From JBBDMU01 sp040878115 (GTDB lineage: Bacteria > Bacteroidota > Rhodothermia > Balneolales > Natronogracilivirgulaceae), in contig JBBDMV010000019.1 of NCBI GenBank assembly GCA_040878115.1, forward strand, positions 1 through 38,992: a stretch of 38,992 nucleotides of DNA, in the 5' to 3' direction. Shown piece after piece: positions 1 through 9,147 of this stretch. Positions within the stretch are counted from its first letter, which is position 1. Each line of letters begins with the position of its first letter. The translations under genes were made by a program, and so were the position numbers. The notes beneath the pieces are model-generated. The model was not told the DNA's origin. It saw nothing but the letters and a program-made list of their open reading frames with translations, and did not search any database.

Positions 1-152
1 AAAAATAAATACATTAATAGGCAATAATTATATTCTCTATGATCATTAAATAATACATTTATTATAAAATTATCTTCTAAATGATGATTTTTTCATACTA
101 CCGCCCTCCGTCAAGGAATATTGACCAAAGCACTTTCAGTTAAAGGTTGTTT

Positions 153-1361
153 TTACCAGCCAAAACTCTTTTCTGCCTTTGTGAGGATTTCATCGCCAAG
201 GGCCAGGCCGGCTGTAGCTGCCGGGCTGGGGGCATTCAGAACATGGACCTGATTGCTTTCGGTAACTACGCTGAAGTCATCCATGATCTTTCCTTCGGGG
301 TCTAATGCCATAGCCCTGACGCCGGAAGGGGCAGGTTTAATATCATTCAGTGTTAATGCGGGAATCAGCTTTTGGAGCTCCTTTAAGAAAGCCTTTTTAG
401 AAAATGAGCGGTGCATTTCGTTCAATCCCATACGCCAATGGCGGCCGGCCATGCGCCAGAACCCTGAGTAGCTCAATGTTTCTATCAGGTCTTTCGGCTG
501 TATTGAAAACTTGCTGTACCCCTCCCTTTTGAAGGCAAAAACGGCATTGGGGCCACATTCAACCCCGCCGGATACCATCCGGGTAAAATGTACCCCCAGG
601 AAAGGGAACTCCGGGTTGGGCAACGGGTAAATCAAACCCTTTACCAAGCTCTCAGCTTCCTTCCGAAGTTTGAAGAATTCCCCCCGGAAAGGAACGATCC
701 GGACCGGCGGCTTTAACCCGGCCTTTTCGGCAACACGATCACTGAACAGCCCGGCACAGTTGATGAGGTACCGTGCCGTATACCGTTCGTTTTTTGTTAT
801 AATCTCCGAGACATCCCTTTTTTGGGAAATATTATTTACTTTTTGGTTGAGGAGAATATCACCACCCATTTCCATAATTAGCGACTGGAGTCTTTCGCAG
901 ACTCCCACAAAATCCACGATCCCGGCACAGGGAACATGGATGGCCTCGACCCCATTGGCATGGGGCTCAATTTCTTTCATCGTAGCCTGATTAATCTTTT
1001 TAATGCCTTCAATCCGGTTTTCCCTGCCGCGCTGAAAAATAGAATCCAGGCGTATTGTTTCGGCTTCATTTACGGCAACGATCAATTTACCGCACAAGTC
1101 GTAACCCACCTCATGTTCCCGGCAGAACTCGATAAGCTGATGTCGGCCAGAAATGCAGTTTTTGGCTTTATAACTGCCGGGCTTATAATAAATGCCCGAA
1201 TGGACCACACCGGAGTTCCTGCCGGTCTGGTGCACGGCAACCCGGTTTTCTTTTTCCAGAACAGCCACTTTCAGCTTAGGGTATTTCTTTAATATTTTAT
1301 ATGCTGTGGAGAGGCCGACAATGCCTCCGCCAATAATAATTACATCATAATTTTGCTGCAT
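153..1361 (-). CDS. lhgO: L-2-hydroxyglutarate oxidase (FAD-dependent)
   Basis: FAD-dependent DAO-fold oxidoreductase that oxidises L-2-hydroxyglutarate to 2-oxoglutarate. The N-terminus carries a Rossmann dinucleotide motif (VIIIGGGIVGLSTAY, residues 7-21). It is followed by the LhgO signature HQTGRNSGVVHSGIYY (about 44-59), with His and Gly residues next to the flavin. A second conserved block, RYLINCAGLFSDRVA, lies near residue 200. The 402 aa length is normal for LhgO/YgaF. The ATG at 1361 sits directly before the FAD motif. The gene is divergent from yebC with about 150 bp between them, so a shared promoter region is likely. A related FAD-dependent oxidase specificity cannot be excluded, but the HSGIYY signature favours LhgO. 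Confidence 0.9.
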   Translation of the reverse strand: MQQNYDVIIIGGGIVGLSTAYKILKKYPKLKVAVLEKENRVAVHQTGRNSGVVHSGIYYKPGSYKAKNCISGRHQLIEFCREHEVGYDLCGKLIVAVNEAETIRLDSIFQRGRENRIEGIKKINQATMKEIEPHANGVEAIHVPCAGIVDFVGVCERLQSLIMEMGGDILLNQKVNNISQKRDVSEIITKNERYTARYLINCAGLFSDRVAEKAGLKPPVRIVPFRGEFFKLRKEAESLVKGLIYPLPNPEFPFLGVHFTRMVSGGVECGPNAVFAFKREGYSKFSIQPKDLIETLSYSGFWRMAGRHWRMGLNEMHRSFSKKAFLKELQKLIPALTLNDIKPAPSGVRAMALDPEGKIMDDFSVVTESNQVHVLNAPSPAATAGLALGDEILTKAEKSFGW

Positions 1362-1513
1362 GTCATCCAGTTAAATTTTTTTGCCTGATAAGGGGCCGGG
1401 GATTTGGGAAATTTATTATTTTCCCATCGGCATCATTATCGGTCGGGTAATTTTTTGCTCAATATACCGTATCTTTATTGATTGAGAAACTTTAATGTAA
1501 ATCAAAGGAATAT

Positions 1514-2281
1514 ATGTCCGGACACTCCAAGTGGTCTAAGATCAAGCGTAAAAAAGGGGCTACTGACGCAGCCCGTTCCAAGACATTCAGCCGGGTTATC
1601 AAAGAGATCAATATAGCCGCGCGAGACGGGGGCAGTGATCCGGAATCCAATGCCCGGTTGAGTTTGGCTATCGACAATGCGAAGGCTGTGAATATGCCTA
1701 AAGATAATATTGAGCGTGCCATCAAAAAGGGGACCGGAGAGCTGGATGGCGGAGGAGCTGCTTATGAAGAAGTTAGCTATGAAGGCTATGGCCCCGGAGG
1801 GATCGCCTATTTTGTGGAATGCACTACCGACAACCAGAAGCGCACTGTGAGTGATGTCAGGCATGCCTTCTCTAAGCGTGGCGGCAACCTGGGCACCACC
1901 GGGTCCGTGGGTTTTATGTTCGATCACAAGGGAATTATAACCATTCCTTCAGGCAAGGTTGATTCCGAAGCGCTCATGCTGGATGCCATCGAAGCAGGAG
2001 CTGAAGATATCAAGGAGGAAGGCGATGTACTGGAAGTTGTTACCGTACGTGAAGATCTTTTTGCCGTAAAAAAGACGCTCGAGGCTGCTGGCTATGAAAT
2101 AGAATCCGCCAACCTCCAGAGAATCCCGACTACACTGACTAAAGTGGATGCCGATATTGCTATCTCTAATTTCAAGCTTATTGAGCTCCTTGAAGAGAAC
2201 GACGATGTAAATGATGTGTTCACGAATTTGGAAGTGGATGAGGAAGTCATGGAAATTGTTGAGAAGACAATGGGGAATTAG
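1514..2281 (+). CDS. yebC: YebC/PmpR family DNA-binding regulatory/translation protein
   Basis: 255 aa with the YebC/TACO1 N-terminus MSGHSKWSKIKRKKGATDA and the conserved block NMPKDNIERAIKKGTG. The family has been described as DNA-binding transcriptional regulators and, more recently, as ribosome-associated factors that help translation of difficult sequences. It is cytoplasmic. Length and domain order are complete. The ATG at 1514 matches the invariant family N-terminus. The stop codon falls 12 bases before the assembly gap, and the sequence after it (ggaattacgaat) belongs to a short intergenic repeat also seen beyond the gap. Confidence 0.95.
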   Translation: MSGHSKWSKIKRKKGATDAARSKTFSRVIKEINIAARDGGSDPESNARLSLAIDNAKAVNMPKDNIERAIKKGTGELDGGGAAYEEVSYEGYGPGGIAYFVECTTDNQKRTVSDVRHAFSKRGGNLGTTGSVGFMFDHKGIITIPSGKVDSEALMLDAIEAGAEDIKEEGDVLEVVTVREDLFAVKKTLEAAGYEIESANLQRIPTTLTKVDADIAISNFKLIELLEENDDVNDVFTNLEVDEEVMEIVEKTMGN

Positions 2282-2293
2282 GGAATTACGAAT

Positions 2294-2393
2294 NNNNNNN
2301 NNNNNNNNNNNNNNNNNNNNNNNNNNNNNNNNNNNNNNNNNNNNNNNNNNNNNNNNNNNNNNNNNNNNNNNNNNNNNNNNNNNNNNNNNNNNN
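2294..2393. other. Assembly gap (100 N)
   Basis: Exactly 100 consecutive N, the usual placeholder for a scaffold gap of unknown size. On the left it is bordered by aattacgaat (2284-2293). The inverted sequence attcgtaattcgtaatt lies at 2524-2540 on the right, so a short repeat probably broke the assembly. The true distance between yebC and batC is therefore unknown. Confidence 0.95.
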
Positions 2394-2555
2394 CTCAATC
2401 CAAAAAACGGTGAAAAGTAATTGAGAAGGACAGAATGTTTTATTTCATATTTTCGATTACTTTCAGGCGTTATATATCCTTTCTGGTTATGTAAATTTTA
2501 TATATTGATGCCCCTGTTTTTTTATTCGTAATTCGTAATTGATATTTGATATTTG

Positions 2556-3266
2556 ATGAAGCTGTTTCTACTTCCTTTACTAATCTCATTCTTTGTTTTG
2601 CCGCAGGATGGCGCGCGGCAGGCTAATCGTGATTATGAGGAGGGTAATTACTCTGAGGCGGAGCGTGGGTTTCGGGAGGCCCTTGAGGATGATCCTGAGA
2701 ATACCCGTCTTTTGTTTAATTTGGGTAATGCCCTGGCCCGTCAGGGTAAGCATGAGGAGGCAGCGCGGACTTATGAGCAATTTAAAGAACTGGAGCCCGA
2801 TCCTTCAGAGCGTGCCAAAGCGGATTACAATCTGGGCAATATGTTCAGCAATGAGGAGGAGTGGGGCCAGGCCTTAGAGCGTTACCGGGAATCTATACGT
2901 GCAAATCCCGATGATGAGGATGCCCGTTATAACTATGAGCTGGCTTACCGAAATGAACAAGAGCAGCAGCAAGAAGAAGAACAAGATCAGGATGAGGGCG
3001 AAGGTGACGGTGAGCCCGGCCCCCAAAATGGCGAGGATCAGCAGCAGGCTGGTGACCAGCAGCAAGATCCGCAACAGCAACCCTCAGCTGGTAACCAGGA
3101 ACAGCAAGAGCAGCAGCAAAATCAACAGCAACCTCAGCCAGGTAGTATGACACCGGAGCAGGCCAATGATATTCTTGAAGCGCTTGATAATATCGAGAAA
3201 GACCTGCTTAAAGATTTACAGGAAAGCCAGATTGAACCGGCAGATCCGCATGAAAAAGATTGGTAA
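2556..3266 (+). CDS. batC: TPR protein of the aerotolerance (Bat) operon, BatC-like
   Basis: About 236 aa with an N-terminal hydrophobic signal or anchor (KLFLLPLLISFFVLPQ), then three TPR-like helical repeats (about 20-130: EEGNYSEAERGFREAL, EEAARTYEQF, GQALERYRES). A very long Gln/Glu-rich low-complexity tract (about 132-195) and a short C-terminal helical segment follow. This is the BatC layout: a periplasmic TPR scaffold encoded just before BatD. A TTG codon precedes the ATG at 2556; the ATG directly before the signal peptide is preferred. Only non-coding sequence with short repeats lies between the gap and this gene, so batA/batB do not abut it. The stop is one base from the preferred batD start. 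Confidence 0.8.
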   Translation: MKLFLLPLLISFFVLPQDGARQANRDYEEGNYSEAERGFREALEDDPENTRLLFNLGNALARQGKHEEAARTYEQFKELEPDPSERAKADYNLGNMFSNEEEWGQALERYRESIRANPDDEDARYNYELAYRNEQEQQQEEEQDQDEGEGDGEPGPQNGEDQQQAGDQQQDPQQQPSAGNQEQQEQQQNQQQPQPGSMTPEQANDILEALDNIEKDLLKDLQESQIEPADPHEKDW

Positions 3267-3267
3267 T

Positions 3268-5031
3268 ATGAAACCTATTGGGTTGCTTTTGTTTTTACTG
3301 TTGGCAGCGGGAAGTTTGGCAGCTCAGGACGATACTGCCAATGTAGAATTAACTGTATCCAATTCCCAGGTTTACGAGGGCGAACGCATCACCCTAAAGA
3401 TCGAAGTTAGAAGCAACCGTTCAAGAAATGTTTCACGTCCTGATATGCCTAGAATCGACGGGTTTCGATATTTATCTTCTTCCCCTTCTACAGCAACAAG
3501 TTATTCTGTGGTGAACGGGGTGTCTACCATGAGTTACACCTTTAACTGGCCATTGGAGGCTACCCAAGAAGGGGTACACCAGGTGCCTTCTATTTCTTTT
3601 GCCATTAACGGTGAAATGCATACAACCCAACCTGTTACTTTGACTGTTCTTGATGTTGACGATAAACCCGACCAGGATGAAATAGCTGAACGGCCGGATG
3701 TATTTATTGAAATGGAGGTATCCGATCAGCGGCCTGTGCGGGGGCAGCAAATCATCGCAGAGCTGATCATTTATTTTAAAGATGAAATGGACCTCTCATC
3801 TTATCAGGTTGCACAGGGCTGGGTTACTGAAGGATTCTGGCAAGAAGATTTAAATAAGCATCACTCAGCGAGGGCAGAAAATGTAATGTTGGATGGGGTT
3901 CGCTATCGGCGAGCCGTTTTGAGAAGACACGCGCTGTTTCCAACCAGGAAAGGCGAACTGGAGCTTCAACCGTATAAGATACAAGCCAATGTTCGCTATA
4001 ATACCCGTGGAGGCAATTCCTATGACTTCTTTAGAGGCAGCCGGAGTTCGACGCGAAATATTAACCTTGAATCAGAGAAAGTTGTTATTAATGTACAGGA
4101 CCTACCGGATGTCCCGATCGGTGGTATATCTATTAATGCGGTAGGCAAACTGAATGTGGATAGATCGCTTAGCGACGACCAGATCAAATTGGGTGAATCG
4201 GTGGAAATTATAACCGAGGTATCCGGAAGCGGAAATATTGCTTTGGTTTCCCGACCTGAATATAGTTTTCCATTCGACTTTGACGTTTACCGTCCGCAGG
4301 AAACTGTAGAACTTGACAATGGGGGTGATAAAGTAAGCGGTAAAAAAATCTTTCGGGATGTGATCATTGCCAGGAAGGTTGGCAGGTTTGAAATTCCGGA
4401 AACCCGTGTCGCCAGGTATAATGATGAACGCGATCGATACGAAACCATCACGTTGCCCGCCTTATCCCTCGAAGTTGTACGTGATCCTAACGCGCAGATT
4501 GGTTTTGTGAGCGACGGACGGTTTAAAGTATCTCCGGTTACCGGGGTTGTCAAATGGTCTTCCGGGGAGCAAAAAGCTGTTTATGCAAACTGGTGGTTCT
4601 GGATCGGGCTGATACTTCCTGCGATCATCTTTGCCGGAGCCTATCGGGTGAGTTTCCTCCGGGAGAAGCTACAAAACGACGGGTTGTTCTCTAGAAAACA
4701 GAACGCTTTGAGCAAATCGGAACAAACCCTTAAAATTGCGCGTGAAACGATGAGCCAAAATGATCTAAAAACCCCATACACATATATTCACCAAGCCGTA
4801 GCGGATTTCATTACAGACAGCGCCGGTCTACCGCCATCGGGCCATTCAGATGAAGATTTGGCTGGTTTCATCCAGGGAAACAATGCAGGTGAAAATCTTG
4901 CCGCCGAAGTTCAGGCTCTCCTCACAAAATGCTCGACCATCAGGTTTACCCCTGTAAGCAAAGAAAAAAATGTAATAGCTGATATTCGCTTTGCCCGCAA
5001 TCTTATCGAAAGGCTAAATAAGAAATTATGA
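3268..5031 (+). CDS. batD: BatD family protein (oxygen-tolerance, membrane-anchored)
   Basis: 587 aa from the ATG at 3268, one base after the batC stop; an in-frame ATG at 3250 is an alternative. A signal peptide (MKPIGLLLFLLLAAGSLAA, then QDD) is followed by several Ig-like beta-sandwich segments typical of BatD (VELTVSNSQVYEGERITLKI; later VSDQRPVRGQQIIAELIIYF). A single membrane span follows (about 435-455, WWFWIGLILPAIIFAGAY), then a cytoplasmic helical tail of about 130 residues. In the Bacteroidota, BatD works with the VWA proteins BatA/BatB and an MoxR ATPase in cell-envelope stress or aerotolerance; the molecular function is unsettled. It overlaps batE by four bases (ATGA), so the two are translationally coupled. 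Confidence 0.85.
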   Translation: MKPIGLLLFLLLAAGSLAAQDDTANVELTVSNSQVYEGERITLKIEVRSNRSRNVSRPDMPRIDGFRYLSSSPSTATSYSVVNGVSTMSYTFNWPLEATQEGVHQVPSISFAINGEMHTTQPVTLTVLDVDDKPDQDEIAERPDVFIEMEVSDQRPVRGQQIIAELIIYFKDEMDLSSYQVAQGWVTEGFWQEDLNKHHSARAENVMLDGVRYRRAVLRRHALFPTRKGELELQPYKIQANVRYNTRGGNSYDFFRGSRSSTRNINLESEKVVINVQDLPDVPIGGISINAVGKLNVDRSLSDDQIKLGESVEIITEVSGSGNIALVSRPEYSFPFDFDVYRPQETVELDNGGDKVSGKKIFRDVIIARKVGRFEIPETRVARYNDERDRYETITLPALSLEVVRDPNAQIGFVSDGRFKVSPVTGVVKWSSGEQKAVYANWWFWIGLILPAIIFAGAYRVSFLREKLQNDGLFSRKQNALSKSEQTLKIARETMSQNDLKTPYTYIHQAVADFITDSAGLPPSGHSDEDLAGFIQGNNAGENLAAEVQALLTKCSTIRFTPVSKEKNVIADIRFARNLIERLNKKL

Positions 5032-5855
5032 TCCCATTGGTCTTAAAAATGATGAATAGTTTTGGCAAGTTTCGATTGACCAGGATGGCTGTAATATTAT
5101 GTGCAAGCTTGACCACGCTCATCATAACAAACGGATATACCCTTGCACAAGAACTACCGCAGGAAATGTTTAATCGGGGCAATTACTACATGGAGCAGGA
5201 AGATTTTACCGGGGCGCTGGAAGTTTATGAAGATATTGAACAAAAAGATTTTTCATCCGGTCCGTTGTTCTTAAATATGGGCATCAGTTATGTTTATTTG
5301 GACTCCCTTGGTCTGGCTAAATATTATTTCCTAAAAGCAAGCCATTATTCCCCTACCAAAGAAAAGGCCGATGAAGGTATCGAACTAATTGGAGAACGCC
5401 TGAACCAGAGAAGAGGGGAAATGTCCCGTCTGTCATGGATTTCTTTTTCCGAATGGCTGCAATTTGAATTAAATAAGCAGTCGGTCATTATTTACGGTCT
5501 TATCTTGTTGTATTTTGGATTTTTGTTCGTTGCACTACCTTGGTTTTATTCCTCATATCAGCGTACCCTGAAATATTCGGGATACATTTCAGCCTGTCTT
5601 GGAATGATGCTTATTTTATTGGCTATCATCATTGATTCCCAGACCGAAGAGTATAGCAGAGCTGTTATGGTCGAAGTCCAATCACCTATGCGCCCTCACC
5701 CCACCGATGATAATGAGGTGGTGAGTATGGTTTACGAAGGATATACCTTTACGCTGGACCAGTCCAGAAGCCAGGAATATGAAGGATGGAAGTATATCCG
5801 CCTGAGTAACGGTCTGAACGGATGGATTGAAGAGAACGTAATACGCGAATTATAA
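5028..5855 (+). CDS. batE: TPR/SH3-domain membrane protein, BatE-like
   Basis: 275 aa. A signal/anchor segment (about 20-41) is followed by TPR-like helices (about 45-115: NRGNYYMEQEDFTGALEVYED, NMGISYVYLDSLGLAKYYF). Two membrane spans come next (about 152-172 SVIIYGLILLYFGFLFVALP and 180-203), then a C-terminal bacterial SH3-like domain (about 213-275, ending NGLNGWIEENVIREL). TPR, two spans and SH3 form the BatE arrangement. The ATG at 5028 overlaps the batD stop. Internal ATGs at codons 9, 10 and 20 are possible starts closer to the signal segment. It is the last gene of the operon; 120 bp separate it from the peptidase gene. Confidence 0.8.
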   Translation: MIPLVLKMMNSFGKFRLTRMAVILCASLTTLIITNGYTLAQELPQEMFNRGNYYMEQEDFTGALEVYEDIEQKDFSSGPLFLNMGISYVYLDSLGLAKYYFLKASHYSPTKEKADEGIELIGERLNQRRGEMSRLSWISFSEWLQFELNKQSVIIYGLILLYFGFLFVALPWFYSSYQRTLKYSGYISACLGMMLILLAIIIDSQTEEYSRAVMVEVQSPMRPHPTDDNEVVSMVYEGYTFTLDQSRSQEYEGWKYIRLSNGLNGWIEENVIREL

Positions 5856-5975
5856 TAAGCCGTTAACTATCATTCTATTCAGCCTTTATGAAGGATATAA
5901 ATGATCCCGAAACCTTCTACCTTATAGCCGTGTTTTAATGGAATCAGTAATAAAAATAGAAACCCCTGACCATAC

Positions 5976-7349
5976 ATGCAGTCATTCATTCAATATATTG
6001 ATGCCAATAAAGATAAGTTTGAACAGGAGCTATTTGAGTTTTTAAAAATACCCAGTGTCAGTACTGATCCCGCTCTTAAAGGCCATGTTTATGAAGCCGC
6101 TTCTTATTTGCTTGATCACCTCATCAAGCTTGGAATGGATGATGTAACACGGCATGAAACGGCCGGCAACCCTATCATCACAGCTTTACATTGCAAAGCC
6201 GGCGAAGATAAACCTACCGTGCTGATATACGGGCACTACGATGTTCAGCCACCTGACCCTGAAGAGCTTTGGGATACTCCGCCTTTTGAACCCATTATTA
6301 AAAACGGGGCTGTTTACGCCCGTGGGGCGAGCGATGATAAAGGTCAGGTATTTACTCATCTTAAAAGCATAGAGTCGTACCTGAAGAGCGGCACCGAAGT
6401 ACCGATAAATGTTAAACTGATCCTGGAAGGTGAAGAGGAAAACGGTTCTCCGAACTTGGTACCCTTTATCATTGAACACAAAGAGATGCTGACTTGTGAT
6501 ATGGTCCTGATATCCGATACGGCGATGTTCGATGAGGATGTTCCTTCCATCACCTATGGTTTAAGAGGTCTTACCTATATGGAGGTCCAGGTTACAGGAC
6601 CAAACCGTGACCTGCATTCCGGAGTTTATGGCGGAGGTGTCCAAAACCCTATGAATGCTCTTTGTGAAATCCTGGCGAAAATAAAAGATGAGAAAGGAGT
6701 GATCCGGATACCTCACTTTTATGATAAAGTAAAACCTCTGACGGTAGAAGAAAGAAAGGCCTACGAAAAACTTCCCTTCAATGAATCAGCCTATAAACAA
6801 CACCTTGATATAGACGAAGTTTTTGGTGAGGAAGGTTATACTACTTTGGAAAGGGTATCCGCACGCCCTACTTTTGACATTAACGGGATGTGGGGCGGAT
6901 ATCAATCTGAGGGCGCAAAAACCGTTCTACCGTCAAAAGCCAACGCTAAAGTGAGCATGAGGCTCGTACCGGACCAAGACCCTAAAGAAATAGCCAAACT
7001 CTTCCAGAGTTACGTGCAAAGTATCGCTCCTGCCGGAGTAAGAGTTACCGTCCGCGAGCATCACGGAGGATACCCTGCAAGTGTGGACTTCAATTTCTAC
7101 GGATTTAAGGCAGCTGCCAAAGCTTTTAAAGAAGTTTACGGTAAGGAGCCCCTTTATACCCGGGAAGGCGGTTCCATTCCTATCGTGGCAGATTTCAAAA
7201 AAACTCTGGGCGCGGATTCCATCCTCATGGGCTTTGGCCTGAATAGCAACGCCATTCACTCGCCCAATGAACATTTTTCACTGAAGGATTTCCATCGAGG
7301 AATTAAAACTTCAGCTATGTTTTTTAGTTTTTTGGAAGGGTGTAAGTAA
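5976..7349 (+). CDS. M20 family dipeptidase (zinc metallopeptidase)
   Basis: 457 aa cytosolic M20-family metallopeptidase with hydrolysis of dipeptides as the likely activity. The zinc-site motifs are all present: YGHYDVQPP (His87, Asp89), ARGASDDKGQ (bridging Asp near 120), EGEEENGS (catalytic and ligand Glu near 153-154) and NAIHSPNE (His near 428). A dimerisation/lid domain occupies about 185-385, with the ligand-binding segment DLHSGVYGG. Length and order match the bacterial dipeptidase subgroup rather than the shorter ArgE/DapE proteins. The start at 5976 is in keeping with the family N-terminus. It is probably monocistronic: 120 bp from batE, with a structured convergent region downstream. 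Confidence 0.88.
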   Translation: MQSFIQYIDANKDKFEQELFEFLKIPSVSTDPALKGHVYEAASYLLDHLIKLGMDDVTRHETAGNPIITALHCKAGEDKPTVLIYGHYDVQPPDPEELWDTPPFEPIIKNGAVYARGASDDKGQVFTHLKSIESYLKSGTEVPINVKLILEGEEENGSPNLVPFIIEHKEMLTCDMVLISDTAMFDEDVPSITYGLRGLTYMEVQVTGPNRDLHSGVYGGGVQNPMNALCEILAKIKDEKGVIRIPHFYDKVKPLTVEERKAYEKLPFNESAYKQHLDIDEVFGEEGYTTLERVSARPTFDINGMWGGYQSEGAKTVLPSKANAKVSMRLVPDQDPKEIAKLFQSYVQSIAPAGVRVTVREHHGGYPASVDFNFYGFKAAAKAFKEVYGKEPLYTREGGSIPIVADFKKTLGADSILMGFGLNSNAIHSPNEHFSLKDFHRGIKTSAMFFSFLEGCK

Positions 7350-7353
7350 GGCT

Positions 7354-7430
7354 GAGCCCCAGTCTACGTTCAGGAATGGCTTAATCCCTTTCCGTAAACT
7401 GCGTCGGTCTGAATGCGCAAATTGGGGCTT
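7354..7430. terminator. Nested stem-loop between convergent genes
   Basis: The outer stem gagcccca (7354-7361) pairs with tggggctt (7423-7430). An inner 7-bp stem pairs cgttcag (7367-7373) with ctgaatg (7409-7415), leaving a loop of about 35 bases. It lies between the converging dipeptidase and dioxygenase genes, where a bidirectional terminator or structured 3' end is expected. No T-run follows it, so a classic intrinsic terminator is not proven. Confidence 0.35.
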
Positions 7431-7540
7431 AGTGTGTTAGATATAACTCTAATGCCTATCCCCAGCTGAAGTCGAAGACTCGGTGTATGAAAGACATTCG
7501 CGGGGAAATGTAGGTATTTACGTGGATGGGAGATCGTGTC

Positions 7541-8473
7541 CTATATTTTGATCTCAGGAAGGTTTTGTTCAATTTGTTCCCTGTTGGGCTCCAGCCAGTG
7601 TGGCAAGAAGAGCTTCTGGCTATCTTCTTCTTTTGTAGCGGCGCTGTAGCCTGGACCATCAGTGGCAATTTCAAATAAAACACCATCAGGCAATCGAAAA
7701 TAAACGGACTTGAAAACGTGACGGTCTATTACATCAGTCGGTACTAACCCACGCTCAATTAATTTCTCACGCATTTTAAGCTGCTCAGCCTCATCTTTGG
7801 CCCTGAAAGCCACATGGTGAACAATTCCGCGTCCGTTTCTTCCATGCACAGGTTGTTCTTCTTTATCAATGATCACTGAATTGCCGATTGCGCTTCCTGA
7901 CCGGTAAAGCGTGAGGTTCCCGGATGATGCTTTTTTCTCAAAGCCCAGTACATTTTCAAGGGTTTCTACAGTTATTGAGCCGTCAACCAATTTAAGTGTA
8001 GTTGACCAAAAACCCCGTATGCCCTGCTCCTGTGGAACTTTACTCTTTGCCCATGCCGGCAGTTTATTTACCTCCGGATCAAATACCAACTCCAGTTGTA
8101 AGCCATCAGGATCCTTAAAACTGATTACCTGACAATCAAATCGCGTGAATGGTCCTTTAAAATCAATACCTTCTTTCCGGAAACGTTCGGACCAGTATTC
8201 TATGGAATCAGAATGTACAGCAAAGGAAACAGCAACCGATTCTCCGGTTCCCGATTCTCCTCGGTGCGCCATCGGCCAGGGGAAAAAAGTTATGCTGGAC
8301 CCGGGCTGGCCTGTACCATTGGCATAAAATAAATGATAGCTGCCGGGGTCATCCTGATTTACAGTTTTTAGTACCATTTTGAGGCCCAGCGTATTTACGT
8401 AAAAATCCGCGTTGCGCTGTCCGTCTCCGGATAAGATTGAAATGTGATGAATGCCTTTTGTACTGTTTCCCAT
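7541..8473 (-). CDS. Ring-cleaving dioxygenase, VOC/glyoxalase superfamily (MhqO/MhqA-like)
   Basis: 310 aa made of two vicinal-oxygen-chelate modules (about 5-130 and 150-285). Metal-ligand candidates are visible: His9/His10 in GIHHISILSGD, His in GIVHHVAFRAKD in the second module and Glu in GVLFEIATDGPG. The overall match is to the hydroquinone-type ring-cleaving dioxygenases (MhqO/MhqA group), which open substituted hydroquinones and detoxify quinones; the exact substrate cannot be read from sequence. The start ATG at 8473 lies directly before the first module. A dinB-like gene is encoded upstream on the same strand, 77 bp away, possibly co-transcribed. Confidence 0.8.
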   Translation of the reverse strand: MGNSTKGIHHISILSGDGQRNADFYVNTLGLKMVLKTVNQDDPGSYHLFYANGTGQPGSSITFFPWPMAHRGESGTGESVAVSFAVHSDSIEYWSERFRKEGIDFKGPFTRFDCQVISFKDPDGLQLELVFDPEVNKLPAWAKSKVPQEQGIRGFWSTTLKLVDGSITVETLENVLGFEKKASSGNLTLYRSGSAIGNSVIIDKEEQPVHGRNGRGIVHHVAFRAKDEAEQLKMREKLIERGLVPTDVIDRHVFKSVYFRLPDGVLFEIATDGPGYSAATKEEDSQKLFLPHWLEPNREQIEQNLPEIKI

Positions 8474-8550
8474 TAAACCAATAAATTAAGTTTAGCTGTT
8501 AGCTTCAGAGGTTTGATCAAATTCGGAACACAATTACCGTTTTAAAGTTT

Positions 8551-8991
8551 CTATATCATTCGCCGATGATAGTTGATCTGTCCGATGTGATAATTCATAT
8601 GCCCAAATAAATGAAGCAGAAAATAATAGACCGTCACTTTTTTAGGATAAGCCTTTTTGGGATACTGCTTTGCCAGATCGTCAGGTTTTAAGGAACTCAG
8701 TACATTTTTTATCATCAGTATTGTATCATCTATGCCCTCCGACATTTCAGCTACAGGGACTTTTTTACGGGCAAACTCAGAATCCCGATCTCTCTGGTAA
8801 CCGGTTTCACCCAGAGTTGCCCCAATGTAATGATTTAAATTGCCGACTATGTGCAGACATAGGTTTCCGCCGGTGTTATTAATTTCCCCGGAAAGCTTCC
8901 AAAGATCGGCTTCATCTGTATAAGATTCGATTTCATTCTTTAGCTTGTTCAGGTCACGTTCATAAACCTGTATCAAAGAAGTAAGGATCAT
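8551..8991 (-). CDS. DinB-like / DUF1572 family protein
   Basis: 146 aa, four-helix-bundle DinB superfamily. Histidines that would form the metal site are visible in LCLHIVGNLNHYIG (about 47-60) and in the C-terminal HLFGHMNYHIGQINYHRR. Members are putative metal-dependent enzymes, some acting in bacillithiol/mycothiol-type S-transfer; no specific substrate can be named. The ATG at 8991 is preferred. A TTG two codons upstream (8997) is in frame but not needed. It precedes the ring-cleaving dioxygenase gene on the same strand, which fits a small detoxification unit, though that link is only an inference. Confidence 0.75.
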   Translation of the reverse strand: MILTSLIQVYERDLNKLKNEIESYTDEADLWKLSGEINNTGGNLCLHIVGNLNHYIGATLGETGYQRDRDSEFARKKVPVAEMSEGIDDTILMIKNVLSSLKPDDLAKQYPKKAYPKKVTVYYFLLHLFGHMNYHIGQINYHRRMI

Positions 8992-9147
8992 ATTCAATTT
9001 TCTTGCAGGTTAACTTAAATGTTATAAGGTATTCGCCTCGTTGAAAAAGAGAACGGTTAATCAGTAGAATGTAGTTTGATATAAGACCACTTTAAGTAAA
9101 ATAGAACAATACCAACAAGAATATAAAAATTATATATTTTAAATGTG

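Noticed and set aside
1455..1477. Possible Bacteroidota-type promoter before yebC (TTG and TATCTTTA)
   Set aside because: The spacing is too short for the known -33/-7 arrangement.
2211..2420. Frames spanning the N run
   Set aside because: They are only open because N codons were not read as stops.
2893..3153. Alternative frames across the Gln/Glu-rich part of batC
   Set aside because: They are low-complexity shadows of the CAG/GAA-rich tract.
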